From positions 255,858,501-255,922,500 of the forward strand of contig NC_134137.1 in assembly GCF_033958435.1 (NCBI RefSeq): a stretch of 64,000 nucleotides of DNA. The letters run 5' to 3'. The notes below the pieces were generated by a model that saw nothing but the letters and a program-made list of their open reading frames with translations, did not search any database and had not been told where the DNA came from. Source of the DNA: Carettochelys insculpta (Eukaryota > Chordata > Testudines > Carettochelyidae). This document shows positions 31,109-42,268 of the stretch, piece by piece; position 1 is the stretch's first letter; each line of letters opens with the position of its first letter. The translations under genes and the position numbers were made by a program.

Positions 31109-33337
31109 TCAAACTTGTGGCCTTTGGCCTTGCCCCGAGGAGTCACGGCTCTGTTGGGAACATCGCCTGGGAGTTCTGTACTGCTGGTGCTGTTGATGTC
31201 GCCCTTGCTCGTAACCCCTGTGGTACTGGGGACGCTGTGGCTGGTACTGGTACCGTCTTTGTTGAGGGTAGTATTTTTTCTTTCCGTGTGGAGGGGTGTA
31301 AATCCCCAGGGTCCTAAGTGTGGCTCTTGAATCTTTACTGGAATGAAGGACCGGGTCAGTTGATTCAGCAAACAGCTTCTGCGTGTCGAAGGGAAGATCG
31401 ACGATCTTTGCCTGCAGATCCCTCGGTATACCCGAAGTCTGGAGCCAGGACTCCCTTCGCATCACCACTGCCGTAGCTGTGGAGCATGCTGCTGCGTCCG
31501 CAACATCCAGGGCGATCTGAACTCCCGTCCTCGAGGCCGCGTAGCCTTCTTGCACGATGGCCTTGAGCACCGGTTTCTTGTCGTCTGGAAGCGAGTCCAT
31601 GAGGGAGGTTAACCTAGTGTAGTTGTTGAAATTGTGGTTCGCTAGATGCGCTGCGTAATTTGCCATTCGCAACAGTAGTGTGGAGGAGGAGTAGACCTTT
31701 CTGCCGAACAGCTCTAGCTTCTTGGCATCTTTGTCTGTTCCCCCTGTCTTGAATTGAGATGTCTTTGATCTTTGTTGCGACGACTCTACCACCAAGGAAT
31801 TTGGTTGTGGGTGGCTGAACAGAAACTCCATGCCCTTCGCCAGCACAAAGTATTTCTTGTCCGCTCTCTTGTGGACAGGCGGAATAGTCGCAGGGGTCTG
31901 CCATATCGTAATGGCGGACTCCAAGATTGCTTCGTCAAGCGGTATTGCTATTTTGGAGGAGGCCGGAGGTCTCAGATTTTTGAGGAGCTTATGGTGTTTC
32001 TCTTGCACCTCTGCTGTCTGGATGCCTTGCGTGAAGGCCACCCTTTTAAACAGCTCTTGAAAGCGTTTGAGATCGTCCGGAGGATGGATGTCCCCCGGGG
32101 CCGTAGCCTCGTCCGGGGAGGAGAGCGAGGAACCACTAGGATACGCCTCTCTGGACCCTTCCGGTTCCTGTTGGCGATGGGACATCCGCTCGCTGGAAGC
32201 TTGCAAGGGAAAATCTCGGGGTTCCATAACCAGTTGCCCCTGAGATACTTGAGTCTCTGTCCCCATTCGCGATTGCCCTCGGGGATACTGGACCGTCTGT
32301 GGGGATCTTTCCCTGGTAAAATGCCGGTGGTGTCTATGCCCCGCGTGATAGGGATGACCATGGCAGCATGGGCACTGTTCTTGGGAAGGTGACCTGGACC
32401 ACTCCCTTGGTGCGTACCCCCTGCGTCTGGGGGAGCGAGATCGTCGAGAGACATGGGACACTGGAGAGAGCGATTTGTGATAGTACTCCAGCGGCTCAAA
32501 CCCCAAGAAGGGCGAGGCTGGTTGTAAAAATGGAGACGGAGGCTCCGGGTAGGCTAGGGGGCACCCCTGCCTTCTAGTTGGAGTCCACAGCACGAGCGGA
32601 GGGCTGAGAGAAAGCAACTCTGCAGCCCTGTCTGGAGAGGGGCTGAGGTGCCTTGCTTTCTGTGCAGCCTTCCCCCTCCCTTGAGGGGGTGGCTCCGCCC
32701 CCTGACATGCAGGGGATCTCGGCCCCGTCCGCACCACGCTTGGCAAGCTCTTGGGCGGTGCCGCGCGGGCGGTGTCCTCCGGTGCCTGCAGGCTGCGTGC
32801 CTGCGTGCTCTGCACCGCCAGTTCCCCGGGAGTCGGTGCCGCTGCCTGCGGTGCCGCCGGTACCGGCGCTTGTTTAGCCGCCGCCCTGCCTGCAGTGCAG
32901 GGCAGCTGTTTGATCATCGGAGCCTGAGCCGCCTCCACGTGGCTCTCCGTGCCGCCGCCGATCAGCTGTTGCTGCGGCTGGGGGCTGTGCGCTCCTCCCG
33001 TCCCGCTCGCTGTTGCTGCCGGCAGGGATCGGGTTGGGGAGACTTTCCTCCGTTTTTGCGCTGATGGGGTGATGGAGGCAGCTCTCCTTTTATGGGCCCC
33101 GGAGGGTCCCTCCTGCTGCGGCCGCTCCGGCACGTCTGGCTGGAGGGCCTTGTCGAATAGCAGCATTTTAAGCCGCATCTCCCTGTCCTTCCTTGCTCTG
33201 GCTGTTAATTTTGCACAGAAGGAGCATTTCTGCATGACATGGGACTCCCCAAGGCACCTTATACAGTGACTGTGCCCATCAGACGCTGGCATTGCCTCTC
33301 GGCAAGACTCACATTTCTTGAATCCTGAAGAGGACAT
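31109..33337 (-). CDS. DIRS gag-like ORF1, copy B, intact 742-codon frame
   Basis: It starts MSSSGFKKCESC at 33337, with Cys pairs at residues 9/12, 25/28 and 38/41 (a zinc-knuckle-like head). Then follow a basic stretch (ARARKDREMRLKMLL), a long Ala/Pro/Gln-rich region to about residue 330, an Arg/Ser-rich patch (RRSRSPRRRGYAPREWSRSP), and a conserved C-terminal half (LKRFQELFKRVAFTQGIQT, KLELFGRKVYSSSTLLLR, QAKIVDLPFDTQKLFAES). It ends in a Tyr/Gln/Arg-rich tail. The family role is presumed to be RNA binding and particle formation. This is the longest open frame in the window and uninterrupted, in contrast to pol. Confidence 0.9.
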   Translation of the reverse strand: MSSSGFKKCESCREAMPASDGHSHCIRCLGESHVMQKCSFCAKLTARARKDREMRLKMLLFDKALQPDVPERPQQEGPSGAHKRRAASITPSAQKRRKVSPTRSLPAATASGTGGAHSPQPQQQLIGGGTESHVEAAQAPMIKQLPCTAGRAAAKQAPVPAAPQAAAPTPGELAVQSTQARSLQAPEDTARAAPPKSLPSVVRTGPRSPACQGAEPPPQGRGKAAQKARHLSPSPDRAAELLSLSPPLVLWTPTRRQGCPLAYPEPPSPFLQPASPFLGFEPLEYYHKSLSPVSHVSRRSRSPRRRGYAPREWSRSPSQEQCPCCHGHPYHAGHRHHRHFTRERSPQTVQYPRGQSRMGTETQVSQGQLVMEPRDFPLQASSERMSHRQQEPEGSREAYPSGSSLSSPDEATAPGDIHPPDDLKRFQELFKRVAFTQGIQTAEVQEKHHKLLKNLRPPASSKIAIPLDEAILESAITIWQTPATIPPVHKRADKKYFVLAKGMEFLFSHPQPNSLVVESSQQRSKTSQFKTGGTDKDAKKLELFGRKVYSSSTLLLRMANYAAHLANHNFNNYTRLTSLMDSLPDDKKPVLKAIVQEGYAASRTGVQIALDVADAAACSTATAVVMRRESWLQTSGIPRDLQAKIVDLPFDTQKLFAESTDPVLHSSKDSRATLRTLGIYTPPHGKKKYYPQQRRYQYQPQRPQYHRGYEQGRHQQHQQYRTPRRCSQQSRDSSGQGQRPQV

Positions 33338-33699
33338 TGTTGGTGAGTCTTTTACTTGTTAATGGGGTACTTAGCACCTTCTCTGTGCTGTTTTCCCCCT
33401 CTCCGATAGCCTGCCACGGCAGGAGGGCTAATGGCCCTAGGCTCCTGGCCTCCGGTGCTCCGCTTGTTAATAGGACTGGACTGAATTCCGTCCCGCTTGT
33501 TGTTTCTTGTTGTTTTTTTTTTGAAAACAACAACTGGCTAACTTAACAATAGACTAAGAACTTGAAAACTTTAAAGAAAACAGCGAAAAACCACTGAATA
33601 CGCTAACTTGGCCGTAGCCTAGTCGGATTCCGTCTGCAGCTGATGGCGGTTAAGAGGAAGTGGTGGGGACCGGATCGCGCACGTGGCCAGGAGCGCGCA

Positions 33700-33818
33700 A
33701 GGGAGCGGTGCGCGCCGGCGCATGCGCGGTCCAGCAGAAACTGTTTGGAAGATCCGATCTGCGGCGCCGGGCGAGCCCAACACCTAATGTGGAGCACCCA
33801 CAGGGACACTCGAAGAAG
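33700..33818 (-). repeat. DIRS copy B 5' inverted terminal repeat
   Basis: The stretch with GATCTGCGGCGCCGGGCGAG, CACCTAATGTGGAGCACC and GGGACACTCGAAGAAG is the reverse complement of about 27817-27930 at the other end. It marks the right border of copy B. Confidence 0.82.
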
Positions 33819-33823
33819 CAGCT

Positions 33824-33878
33824 CATTACCTAATAAATAAAACTGTTAGTGTTTAAGGTGCTACAGGACTGCCTGTTT
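33824..33878 (-). mobile_element. SINE-like repeat fragment, right of DIRS B
   Basis: AACTGTTAGTGTTTAAGGTG followed by CTACAGGACTGCCTGTT is the 'ctgttagtctataaggtgccac' part of the SINE unit on the minus strand. Confidence 0.5.
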
Positions 33879-34023
33879 TGGGGGATATGTAGACGGGAAT
33901 TCTTCAAGTCTGCTGATGTAATGCTGTCCCTTTCATTGGTGGGACTAAGTGTGAATTTTAAGTTTTCCTCCTTGAGTTTTGATTTCTTCATAAATCTGTT
34001 GGGATATTTGCTGTAGCCAACAA

Positions 34024-34423
34024 GGCCATTTCTCACAGCTGATAAACAGCCCAAAATATGCTAATGAGGTGTGGATTCAAATTCCCCGTGCCTCACTAGC
34101 ATAAGGTCCCATGATTTGGCAAAACACTGTTTAGAAGCACGGCCCCTGGGGGGTCTTCCAGAAGGAAGTCCTTCTTCCAGAGGCCCCTTCTTCCCCATAA
34201 TTTTTGGGAAAAAGGGACCTCCGGAAGAAGGACTTCCTTCCAGAAGACACCCCCCCCCCAGGGGCCATGCTTCTAAACAGCGTTTTGGAGTCCAGCTGGA
34301 CTCCAAATCATGTGACTTTATGCTAATGAGGCACAGGGAATGTGCATCCATGCCTCATTAGCATATTTCAGGCTGTTTATTAGCATGCCACTTTTGAAGA
34401 AAGTGGTACATGTAGAAACAGCC
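34024..34423. mobile_element. Foldback MITE, degraded
   Basis: The right end ACATGTAGAAACAGCC and left GGCCATTTCT are family termini. Between them, arms pair around about 34205: GGAAGTCCTTCTTCCAGAGG with CCTCCGGAAGAAGGACTTCC, and TATGCTAATGAGGTGTGGAT with CATGCCTCATTAGCATA. A short part of the left end is missing. Confidence 0.65.
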
Positions 34424-34774
34424 CTAGTCTATAGCCTTCTGATTTTTTTCCCCTAGAAAAAATAAGGAGTAAAGGCCTTGTTTCCTCTGTGGAAAGTGAC
34501 AGGTTCTGCAGCTTTTACTCAAAGAAGATTTAAGATGGCTATCTGCATGCCCTGACTCCTCTTTTCCTCAGGAAGGACTCCCCCCTTTAAATCTTGCTTT
34601 GCAGCATGGAAGAGAGAGTCTGCCTGCCTGCAGCTCACAGAGCAGATATTTGTACTGGCAGTCTCGCAGAAAAGGGGCCAACTTCTCCTGCTACTAATTG
34701 ACAAGTTTGGTCTGCCTTAAAGGCTGCATACTACAGAGACAAGACTGAGAACTGGTGGACCTCATTACAAATAG

Positions 34775-35030
34775 AAGCTATTTTGAAATAACTCCCTTAT
34801 ATAAGTACACTATTCAGAAATTTTGATTCTAGAAGGTAATTATTTCAGAATAAAATCACTTATCCCAGTATACTGTCCACAAGGGGAAGTTACTTTGGAA
34901 TAGCTAATTTATACCAGCATAACTGTACTCATATGTGCAATCTGGAATTACTGGGCTGGTCAACTTCTCCCTGTATAGAGAAAGCACCGTGATGGTGAAG
35001 TTACTTATGTCACATCTATACTAGGCATTT
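34775..35030. mobile_element. Possible decayed MITE
   Basis: Repeated words of the type 'tattttgaaataactcc', 'ttatttcagaataaaatcactt' and 'ttactttggaatagctaa' resemble a decayed inverted-repeat element. The borders are not clear. Confidence 0.3.
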
Positions 35031-35039
35031 GTTCTGGTG

Positions 35040-35765
35040 TCAGCTACTTATGTCCAAAACATCCCATCTTAGACAAGCGCTCAGTATGAAGCCATTTATG
35101 CAATACATCAGAGCTTAATTTCTTAATGAGTGTTTAAAATCAATACAGTAACAGGGATAAAATGAAACTTCGATAGCATTGACCACTTAGTCTGTATCTG
35201 TCAAAGTGCACACATTTTAGAAAACAAGAGCATGACAGTGGCCTGGCTGCTGCATTACAGACACTGCAAAGCTTAACTCTTGGTAAAATCTTAAAGAACT
35301 GCAGACAGTTTGTCAAAATTGGATTTAATAGAGATACAAGTGATTAGTAAATTGCTTTCAACAGAAAAATTAACTATAGTTTACCACATGTTGCATTACT
35401 CATTTTTCCTTTGTCCTCTAGAAAACATGCACAGATGGAAAGGATTTCTGAAGCACTAAGTTTGAGAGAGAGAATTCTCCTTAGGGACACAAAAACGAAG
35501 ATCTCCTTGCCTCAGTTTGTTCTTCCAAACTACAAAAAAAATTTTTTTGTTTTTCAAAAAACTGATAAGATGCCCTAACAGACTGTAGCCCTGCTACAAC
35601 TTTTGTAAACACTCACAGTCCAGTTGCTAAACCAAAGAGTTGCACTGTGCTCCCAGAGCAAAATGTAGAAAGCATCTGTGAGACTGAAACTGGGATATGG
35701 AAACTGGCATCCTTCAAGTCTTTTCATGTTATACAGTCCAACTTCTAGTTGTTGTAGTGCTTCCC
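35040..35765. other. No recognisable gene
   Basis: AT-rich and featureless apart from a short A/T palindrome near 35530-35550. Confidence 0.4.
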
Positions 35766-35771
35766 ACTCAC

Positions 35772-35863
35772 CTTAGGAAAGTACTTCGATAAGAACCAAC
35801 TTTTGTCATCACCATGATTCCAGTCATTACAAGGCAGCAACAATAATAACGGGAGTGCTACTA
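35772..35863 (-). CDS. Weak candidate exon, unidentified
   Basis: After a TGATCTTCAG acceptor, 92 nt are open in one frame (two bases plus 30 codons) up to a good GTGAGT donor (phase 1 in, 0 out). The second half reads CNDWNHGDDKSWFLSKYFPK, which looks coding. The first half is a run of leucines that may be intron. Its exit phase does not fit the entry of 25574-25725, so a further exon would be required. Confidence 0.28.
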
Positions 35864-36465
35864 CTGAAGATCAGATCTATGCAGTTTCTGGCATTTTAAC
35901 CTCTGGCTTGCGGAGACCTGATCTGACCACTCATGTGATAGGGTACTTAAAATACCAGCAGCTGCCTACAGCTATATTACTACCACCACAGCTGACATGT
36001 GGGTGTGTACAGGGGGCCACATGCATTTCTTCCTCTTCCTCTCCCTCTCCCTCTCCCCAGTGCTGCTTCCAGGGAGTGTGGGGGCAGTCCCACCCCTTCC
36101 CCAGATGGAGTGGCCTGAATTTGTGCTGCTTCCAGGCTGCACTGCACCACTGCAAAGAGGGTAGCGCCCCAACTCCCTGGAAGCAGCGTGGCACTTTTTC
36201 AAGACGACGCAAGTAGGGGTGGAGAATGGGGAGGAGGCAAGAGGTTAGGGAAAGGGCAGAGCATGAGCAGGTGAGCAATATAAACCAATGTTACTTGAGG
36301 ATTCTGATCATATTACATTAAAACTAGACTTAATATGTTATATAAAACTGAATATTTGTTACATAAATTTTTCACAAAAATAAATGTTCTGAGTAAGTAA
36401 AAACTTTCCAGAAGATTAACAGTAATAAATTACACACAAATCAGTTTTAAAAAAATTACAAGAGA

Positions 36466-36775
36466 ACAGGTTACACCTCTCTAATCCAGCACCTCAGGAT
36501 GAGACAGGTGCTTAACCACGGAATTTGTTGAACCCCAAGAAGTCAATATTGTATAGCTGCATTCCCAGCACTTCCATTGCTTAATGGGTTCTTGGAAGGC
36601 ATTTATGGGAAAATTAGAGTAAAATAACAGCATAGAATGCTCAGCGCCAGGAATGCTAACTGTAAATAAAATTTTCGGGACCACAGGCAATTTGGCCACA
36701 TGCATATAAGTAGACATCCAGCTAACTAAAATCATGCCAGACCATGGATTTTGCCGGACCTGAGGTTCAACCTGT
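36466..36775. mobile_element. MITE with ACAGGTT-type inverted ends
   Basis: The left end ACAGGTTACACCTCTCTAAT pairs with the right end CTGAGGTTCAACCTGT, each followed inward by CCAGCA or TGCCGG. About 310 bp, non-coding. A half copy with the same left end lies at 58539-58735. Confidence 0.6.
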
Positions 36776-37056
36776 AATTAGATACTAGTGCAAGATTCCA
36801 GAAAAAATTGTGTATATCAGTTATGTCCAGTATTTTTTTTTAAATCAGTATCAATTTAACCTCTATTTATAAATTGCTTTTCCTGGTATTTTTAGGAAGA
36901 AACCACCATGTGCAGTAGAACCACTTTAAACCATCAATCCTGGGAAATAGGGCATGCCACACTATGGAACTTTCCAGACCATGGAGGAAGCTGAGGTTGC
37001 GGGGTCTGACAGGGAGGAAGGGAGGATGTGAGACAGGCATGGGTCTGGGCACGAGC

Positions 37057-37276
37057 GCATAGGAATAAGGGGATCTGGATGTTGGCGGGGTCCTTTTGAA
37101 AAGGACCCCGGTGTAGACGAGTCGCGTGGGATCGAACCGCAGCACTTTCGAAGTGCTGCAGCCGGTAGCATGCTAATGAGGCAATGAATATGCACTTCAG
37201 CACCTCATTAGTATTCTTCGATTTGGCCATTAGCATGCCCCTTTCAAAGTTTTTAGTTATGTGTAGACACGGCTAT
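37057..37276. mobile_element. Half of a foldback element
   Basis: Carries one arm only of the family seen at 1631: from AGGAATAAGGGGATC through GGGGTCCTTTTGAAAAGGAC, CACTTTCGAAGTGCTGCAGC and GCATGCTAATGAGG to the terminus ATGTGTAGACACGGC. The opposite arm is absent. It is truncated at the centre, possibly by loss of the hairpin. Confidence 0.6.
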
Positions 37277-37279
37277 GTA

Positions 37280-40200
37280 GTGATAAAGATAACAGATGAA
37301 GAAAAAATTCTTTGCCAAAGTGGGAGTTTCATCTGAGTATATACATTTTGCCAAATAGAAGCATTTAAACAGAATTCTCTTTGCTCAGCTCCAAAGTATG
37401 CACCCACTTACTTCTGAAAGATCAAGAAAGATTACTTGCTTTTCTGTTTCCCACAGTAGCAAGTTATGAAAAATTCATGTTGATATTTCAACATGGGAAA
37501 ATTAAAACCCATACTATAAAACAAACTTGCAACTATTTAAATCTGCTTGCATGTGCACAAAGTTCATTCCAGTGAATATGGCTACAAATGAAACTTGTAT
37601 TCGAGAATGGAAATAATTACAAAAAATATCCTACCAAGCATTCAACATCTCTCTCTGATTTATCTGCAAGCCTCATCATGCTTCCATACTCTACACTGTG
37701 CTCATGAAGCACATGATTTCAGCAGGGATCAAATTATTTTAATGCAATAGGGATTTCAACAAAAGATTAAACACATTCCTCATGAAAGAGTCATGCTGAT
37801 ACCACAAGTTCAATTAAATTACAAAAAACTTACATGATGAAGTATTTTTAGCGATTATCAGATGAAGTACACTATTTTAATCTTTTAACATTCCCAGTAA
37901 CAATTCCAGCTGTGATATCACATTCAAAATATCAGTGAGTTTCAACAGAGTTAGATTTCTGAAGATTTAAAAGCATTTGCTCAGATTTAATATTTTAGCA
38001 GTTGCCTTTCACAGCCTACTTATAGACAGCATACTTTTGTCTTGGATTTGTTTCTGTGTTTGAGTCAGAATACTGGGATTTAATGATGTAGACATTTTAT
38101 TACTTACACGAAAGTGACTCACTCATGATATGTCTATACTTGCCACACATTTGGCATGCCATGATTGATTCTCCTGAGTTTGAGTTCAACGACACAACAA
38201 AATCCATCTCTCTGGCTTGGCCGTCGACCCTGGTACTCCAGGGACATCGGCACAAGCCCAAAGAGCCATGATCTACATTATGGAACAAAATCAATCCTGA
38301 TATGTTGATTGTAGCTAAACTAATGGCATACCTAGAATCATGTATCGGGAATTGACTTTGTTCCTTAGTTCAAACCAGGCCTTAGCAAGTTAATAGAAAC
38401 CTTTAAGTTTCACATTAGCACCTCTGTGATACAATTAGTTCCACATAACTGGTTAAGAAAGCTTCTCTGGTCATTTTGCTTGCTTTTCTTTCATTAGAAA
38501 TCCTTACCACATTATTTTTACCAATTTAAGAGGAATTTTTCTCTCTCTGCATGGAAAATACAAAGGGATGGAGGATTGACATACCCAGTGAAGTGACTTA
38601 CAGCTAGCTTAGCACTGGGAATACAGCTCTGTTTTTGCATTTATGTGGAAAATGTCCTTATGGTCCTTCAACAATTAAAGCTAAAATTATTTACTCTTCT
38701 TTTACCACTGTGGTGTGGTAGATGTCAAGTTTTTCATAAATTGACACGAAATTTCACTTCCCACCCCCCCAACCCCCCCCCCCACCCTTTAGCTTCTGTT
38801 AACATTTAAGCAGCACCTCTTATATGGAAATATTTACAGAGTTTACTTGGCTGAGATCAAACAGTACCAGAATAATTCAGTGGATTACCAAATTAAAAAG
38901 TAAAATGTAAAAGCATGCAGCAGGGACATTTACACTCATTCCAGAAAGTTTAAAACTAAGATTATGAATGTACATATACTTTCTTCAATTATTTTTTAAC
39001 TCTGGCTGGAAATTCAACATCAGCAACAAAAAAAAATGCTAATGCAATAGCAAACAGTAAATCATATCAATCACTAACACAATAGTAACTCCAAAATAAA
39101 TCAATATATCCAAATATTATACCCGAAACAGAGGATCAATGATGACACATAGGAAGCAACTGACATACAGTGCTAGCTTCTGAAAGCTAAGAACATTACA
39201 TTCACTTAGCTGTACAGAGAACTGATTCTGAGCACATGTATTTGATCCTAAATTTACTACCTTTTTTTTTTTTTTTTAAATAAACTAGTATCTAACATCT
39301 ATAAAGATTAATTTCATTACTCAGAGGGGGTTAAGTTTATTTCTCCACCAAGACCTGATATCCCTATTGTGATAAATATGCAGACTTTTGACAAAATATG
39401 CTTGTTTATGGATTTATAGATGTACTAGTACAAATTCCAGTCCTTAAGAAGAGAAGAATGATTTACAGATTTTTAATATTTGAATCTGCTTGAGAGTTTT
39501 TGGACTGTGTTGACAGCCAGATACCATTAGAAGGCTTCCCTCCAAGTCTTTGTCTGGTGAAAGTGCAATATCCTATATTCTCTTTGTAATGACCAGAAAA
39601 ACGTGCATCATGTATGAATTTGTTAAATATACTTAAGACTACTCATGCCCAAAAAACTGCAAAGACATATGCAGAATTTGTCAGACTTTATGATCAGTTT
39701 CTTAGCTCAAAGTATAAGGTTTAAAAATATCTGCAGTCTCCATTTGTATAGCTTCATTGAGAATAGATCAGTTTTTTCTCTTCAGTTCTGTGTACTTCTT
39801 GCAAACACCCATGTAATATGTATATGGTCAGATCCTAGCATTATCTATGCTCTGTGATAGAAATTACCCATTTTGAGGTATTTGTATTGTTGCATGCTAA
39901 TTAAAGAACTGCTTGAGAATACACACTAAGCTAACGAACTAAACAGCTGTAATTATGCACTAGTATAGTCTATCTACGAAAACACTAAAACCACATACTA
40001 GTACACTGAGTGGCTGAGCTTCAAATATAAATTATTTTGTTAGCAGTCTATTAATTCACTTCACATCCAGCATACAAGTTTCTTCTGCTATCAGTTCAAA
40101 AAGATGCATATCAAAGATAAAAATGTAATGCGGAAGTTATGTTTAATAATGCTAATCTTACATGCTCTATGCAGTTAACAATACCAATCTGAAATACATA

Positions 40201-40400
40201 GCTATTTTTAAAGTTCACACTGAGTTCTCAAGTTTTAACTTATAATGCAGAATGTTCTACACCCTCAAAGACAATTTCAATTCATTATATAAATCCAAAT
40301 TTATACAAAGCAAACTCATATCCCCCCCTTGAAAGAAAGGAAGAAAAACCCCATCTCTTACATTCATTAGCTACTGAAACGGACATAAAACAAAAGAATT
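37280..40400. other. No recognisable gene; one possible MITE
   Basis: Mostly AT-rich. About 38128-38390 looks like a decayed inverted-repeat element (TGTCTATACTTGCC near the left end, a small palindrome CCCTGGTACTCCAGGG inside). A poly-C run is at 38763-38785 and a poly-T run at 39260-39277. A minus-strand reading near 37880-37960 (NLTLLKLTDILNVISQLELL) is coding-like, but I could not give it a donor. Confidence 0.35.
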
Positions 40401-40429
40401 ACTCACCAGTCTTCAGGGAAATTCATTTT

Positions 40430-41914
40430 CTACGAAAAGCTTAACACAAACAACAAAAACAACACTTTGAAAGATGTGAGGCACAGCCCTTTGAAGCTGC
40501 TCCACAAATGAACCCTGCACAGACCTGACACTAAGAAAAAGCATCCTCTAGCTGTGAGAGTTCTTAGCCTCACCAGAAAACTGATACCAGAGTGATGTCA
40601 CACTACTTCTCTAATGTTATTGCAGTTCCAAATCACTAACTCTGTTCTCTTCAATAAGAAATTATTACTAATACGCATCATGAAGCAAGATGTATTGAGC
40701 AATAAAAGCTATTTTCAACAAAAACTGAAACCAAGAATATAGATTTTAAACATAGTTTACTGAGGCAAAATACTGAAGTCAAATTAGTTTAAAAAGCAAA
40801 TGTCAAAACTGTGTTACACAAACAGCAAATCTTTTTGCTTACTTTCATTTATGAGACTTTCTACATGCACCTTGAATTGCGCACAAAATACTGACTCATT
40901 TTGAAATTATTTCATCCTATATTTACGAATGCCAAGAAAGAAACTCAGTACTATAATAAGCAGTGATTTCTATTACACTTTCCTCATAAAATGCGGCAAT
41001 AAATTGAATATTTGAATCAAAATACACTAACAGCTTTAAGACTTTTCTTTAAAGAACTCTCTCCTAGAGGGAGAGAGTGCGTGCTGACATATTCCAATAG
41101 CAGTTATGATGAAACAATTTATTGCTCACATACAAACACGGACATCTGCTCTACTCAACTGGCCAGCATTACACAGACAATACCAGTGGCGGGCACCTGT
41201 GGCTTGAGGGCAACGTCCAGTCAATTGGGGTTCTATGTGTGGCCCACAAGACATTTTGCTTACCATTGCCCACGCACAGGATTGCCAGATTCTGCTGGTT
41301 CCCAACCACATAATTTTTTCTAACCTATATTACAAAAATAATATGCACGTAAAGTGAGGGCACCTCTGCATCCAACTGAAGTGCTATTACAGTTCTATCA
41401 GCCCACAATGCAAATTCTAGGTATGCAAGCACAGTTAGCAAAACCACACTACCCCGGGAGACTGTACTGGTTATGACAATCTCGCAGTCCACTGATATGA
41501 AGGAGGGCCACTTCATGCAGCCTTCTCACTAGTCTAGGATGCCCCTCACTGGACTACACTCAGACTCCCTCTCTACCTTTACAGAATTGTCTTGGGGTGG
41601 GGGACACACAAAGACCCTTTGCCTGAAATACGCTCGATAACTTTTCAATATTCAGGCAATACAACAAACCTTTTTAAGCTAACTTAAATCCTCCACAAGA
41701 ACAGAATTGAGGGATGTGAGGCCTTTAATAATTCTGCTTATATTCTCCAGAATCACATTGCATAAGCATAGTAGGTAGCCCTTGTTTCAGAGGGAACTGA
41801 CAAAGCACAATCTATTTTTTCCTGCAGCTGGAAAGCAGTACGATCAAAATTGCTAGAAATAAAAGGTGTATTGCATTAATCCATTTCTCAACCGTAGTAA
41901 ATTATCACCTTTCT

Positions 41915-41947
<33 letters not shown>

Positions 41948-42260
41948 CCCTAAAAGCAATGAACTCTTCTCTGCCCCCACCTCACCTCATGTTACTGGGT
42001 GCACAATTTGAAAAAGTCCTTTCTTCTATTGCTCTAGCGGAATCAATTCCTAACAGCTCATGTTTTTCTACTTCTAAGCAAATAAGTCTTCTTTATGAAA
42101 GGATATTCAGCTACCCACAAGGACTAGCTTCTTGTTTCTAAAATACTTGCAAAGTGAGCTATAGATTCCAAAGCTGAAGCAAACTTTTGCCTAGCGATTA
42201 GTTCTATATTATAAAAATGTTATGGATAGTTAATGACTAATGGTAAAACCTGAAACTATA
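40430..42260. other. Mostly featureless; hAT-like repeat remnant and poly-A tract
   Basis: About 41170-41310 (ACCAGTGGCGGGCACCTGTG, later GTGGCCCACAAGACATTTTG) resembles a remnant of a hAT-type element known from turtles. An uninterrupted A run lies at 41922-41947. No gene recognised. Confidence 0.35.
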
Positions 42261-42268
42261 CCTTAGAG

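Larger units (their letters stand above)
27793..33818 (-). mobile_element. DIRS-type tyrosine-recombinase retrotransposon, copy B, nearly full length
   Basis: About 6.03 kb with the same order and orientation as copy A: 5' inverted repeat, gag, RT/RNase H, recombinase, 3' module. The left border begins GTTACTCACCATAGTAACGG, as in A. Differences from A are spread throughout, and the terminal word is CACCTAATGTGG rather than CACCTATTGTGG, so B is a separate subfamily and not a duplicate of A. Gag is open. The RT and recombinase are each broken. It lies between SINE scraps on both sides. Confidence 0.93.

Noticed and set aside
35931..36278. An open frame with acidic and Cys/His-containing residues on the minus strand.
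   Set aside because: It spans a (CCCTCT)-type low-complexity tract, lacks splice borders and has equally open counterparts on the other strand.
37835..37965. A minus-strand peptide NLTLLKLTDILNVISQLELL after an AG border.
   Set aside because: The frame ends in TAA before the only good donor (GTAAGT near 37830), and no poly-A signal follows closely. It cannot be placed as an exon.
40407..40426. A possible start exon on the minus strand (MNFPEDW followed by a GTGAGT donor).
   Set aside because: Only 20 coding bases, no clear promoter or CpG-rich region, and no following exon fits its phase without creating a stop.
41255..41330. A minus-strand donor-like GGTAAGC next to an open stretch.
   Set aside because: The surrounding 41170-41310 looks like a hAT-type repeat remnant, so the match is better explained as repeat sequence.
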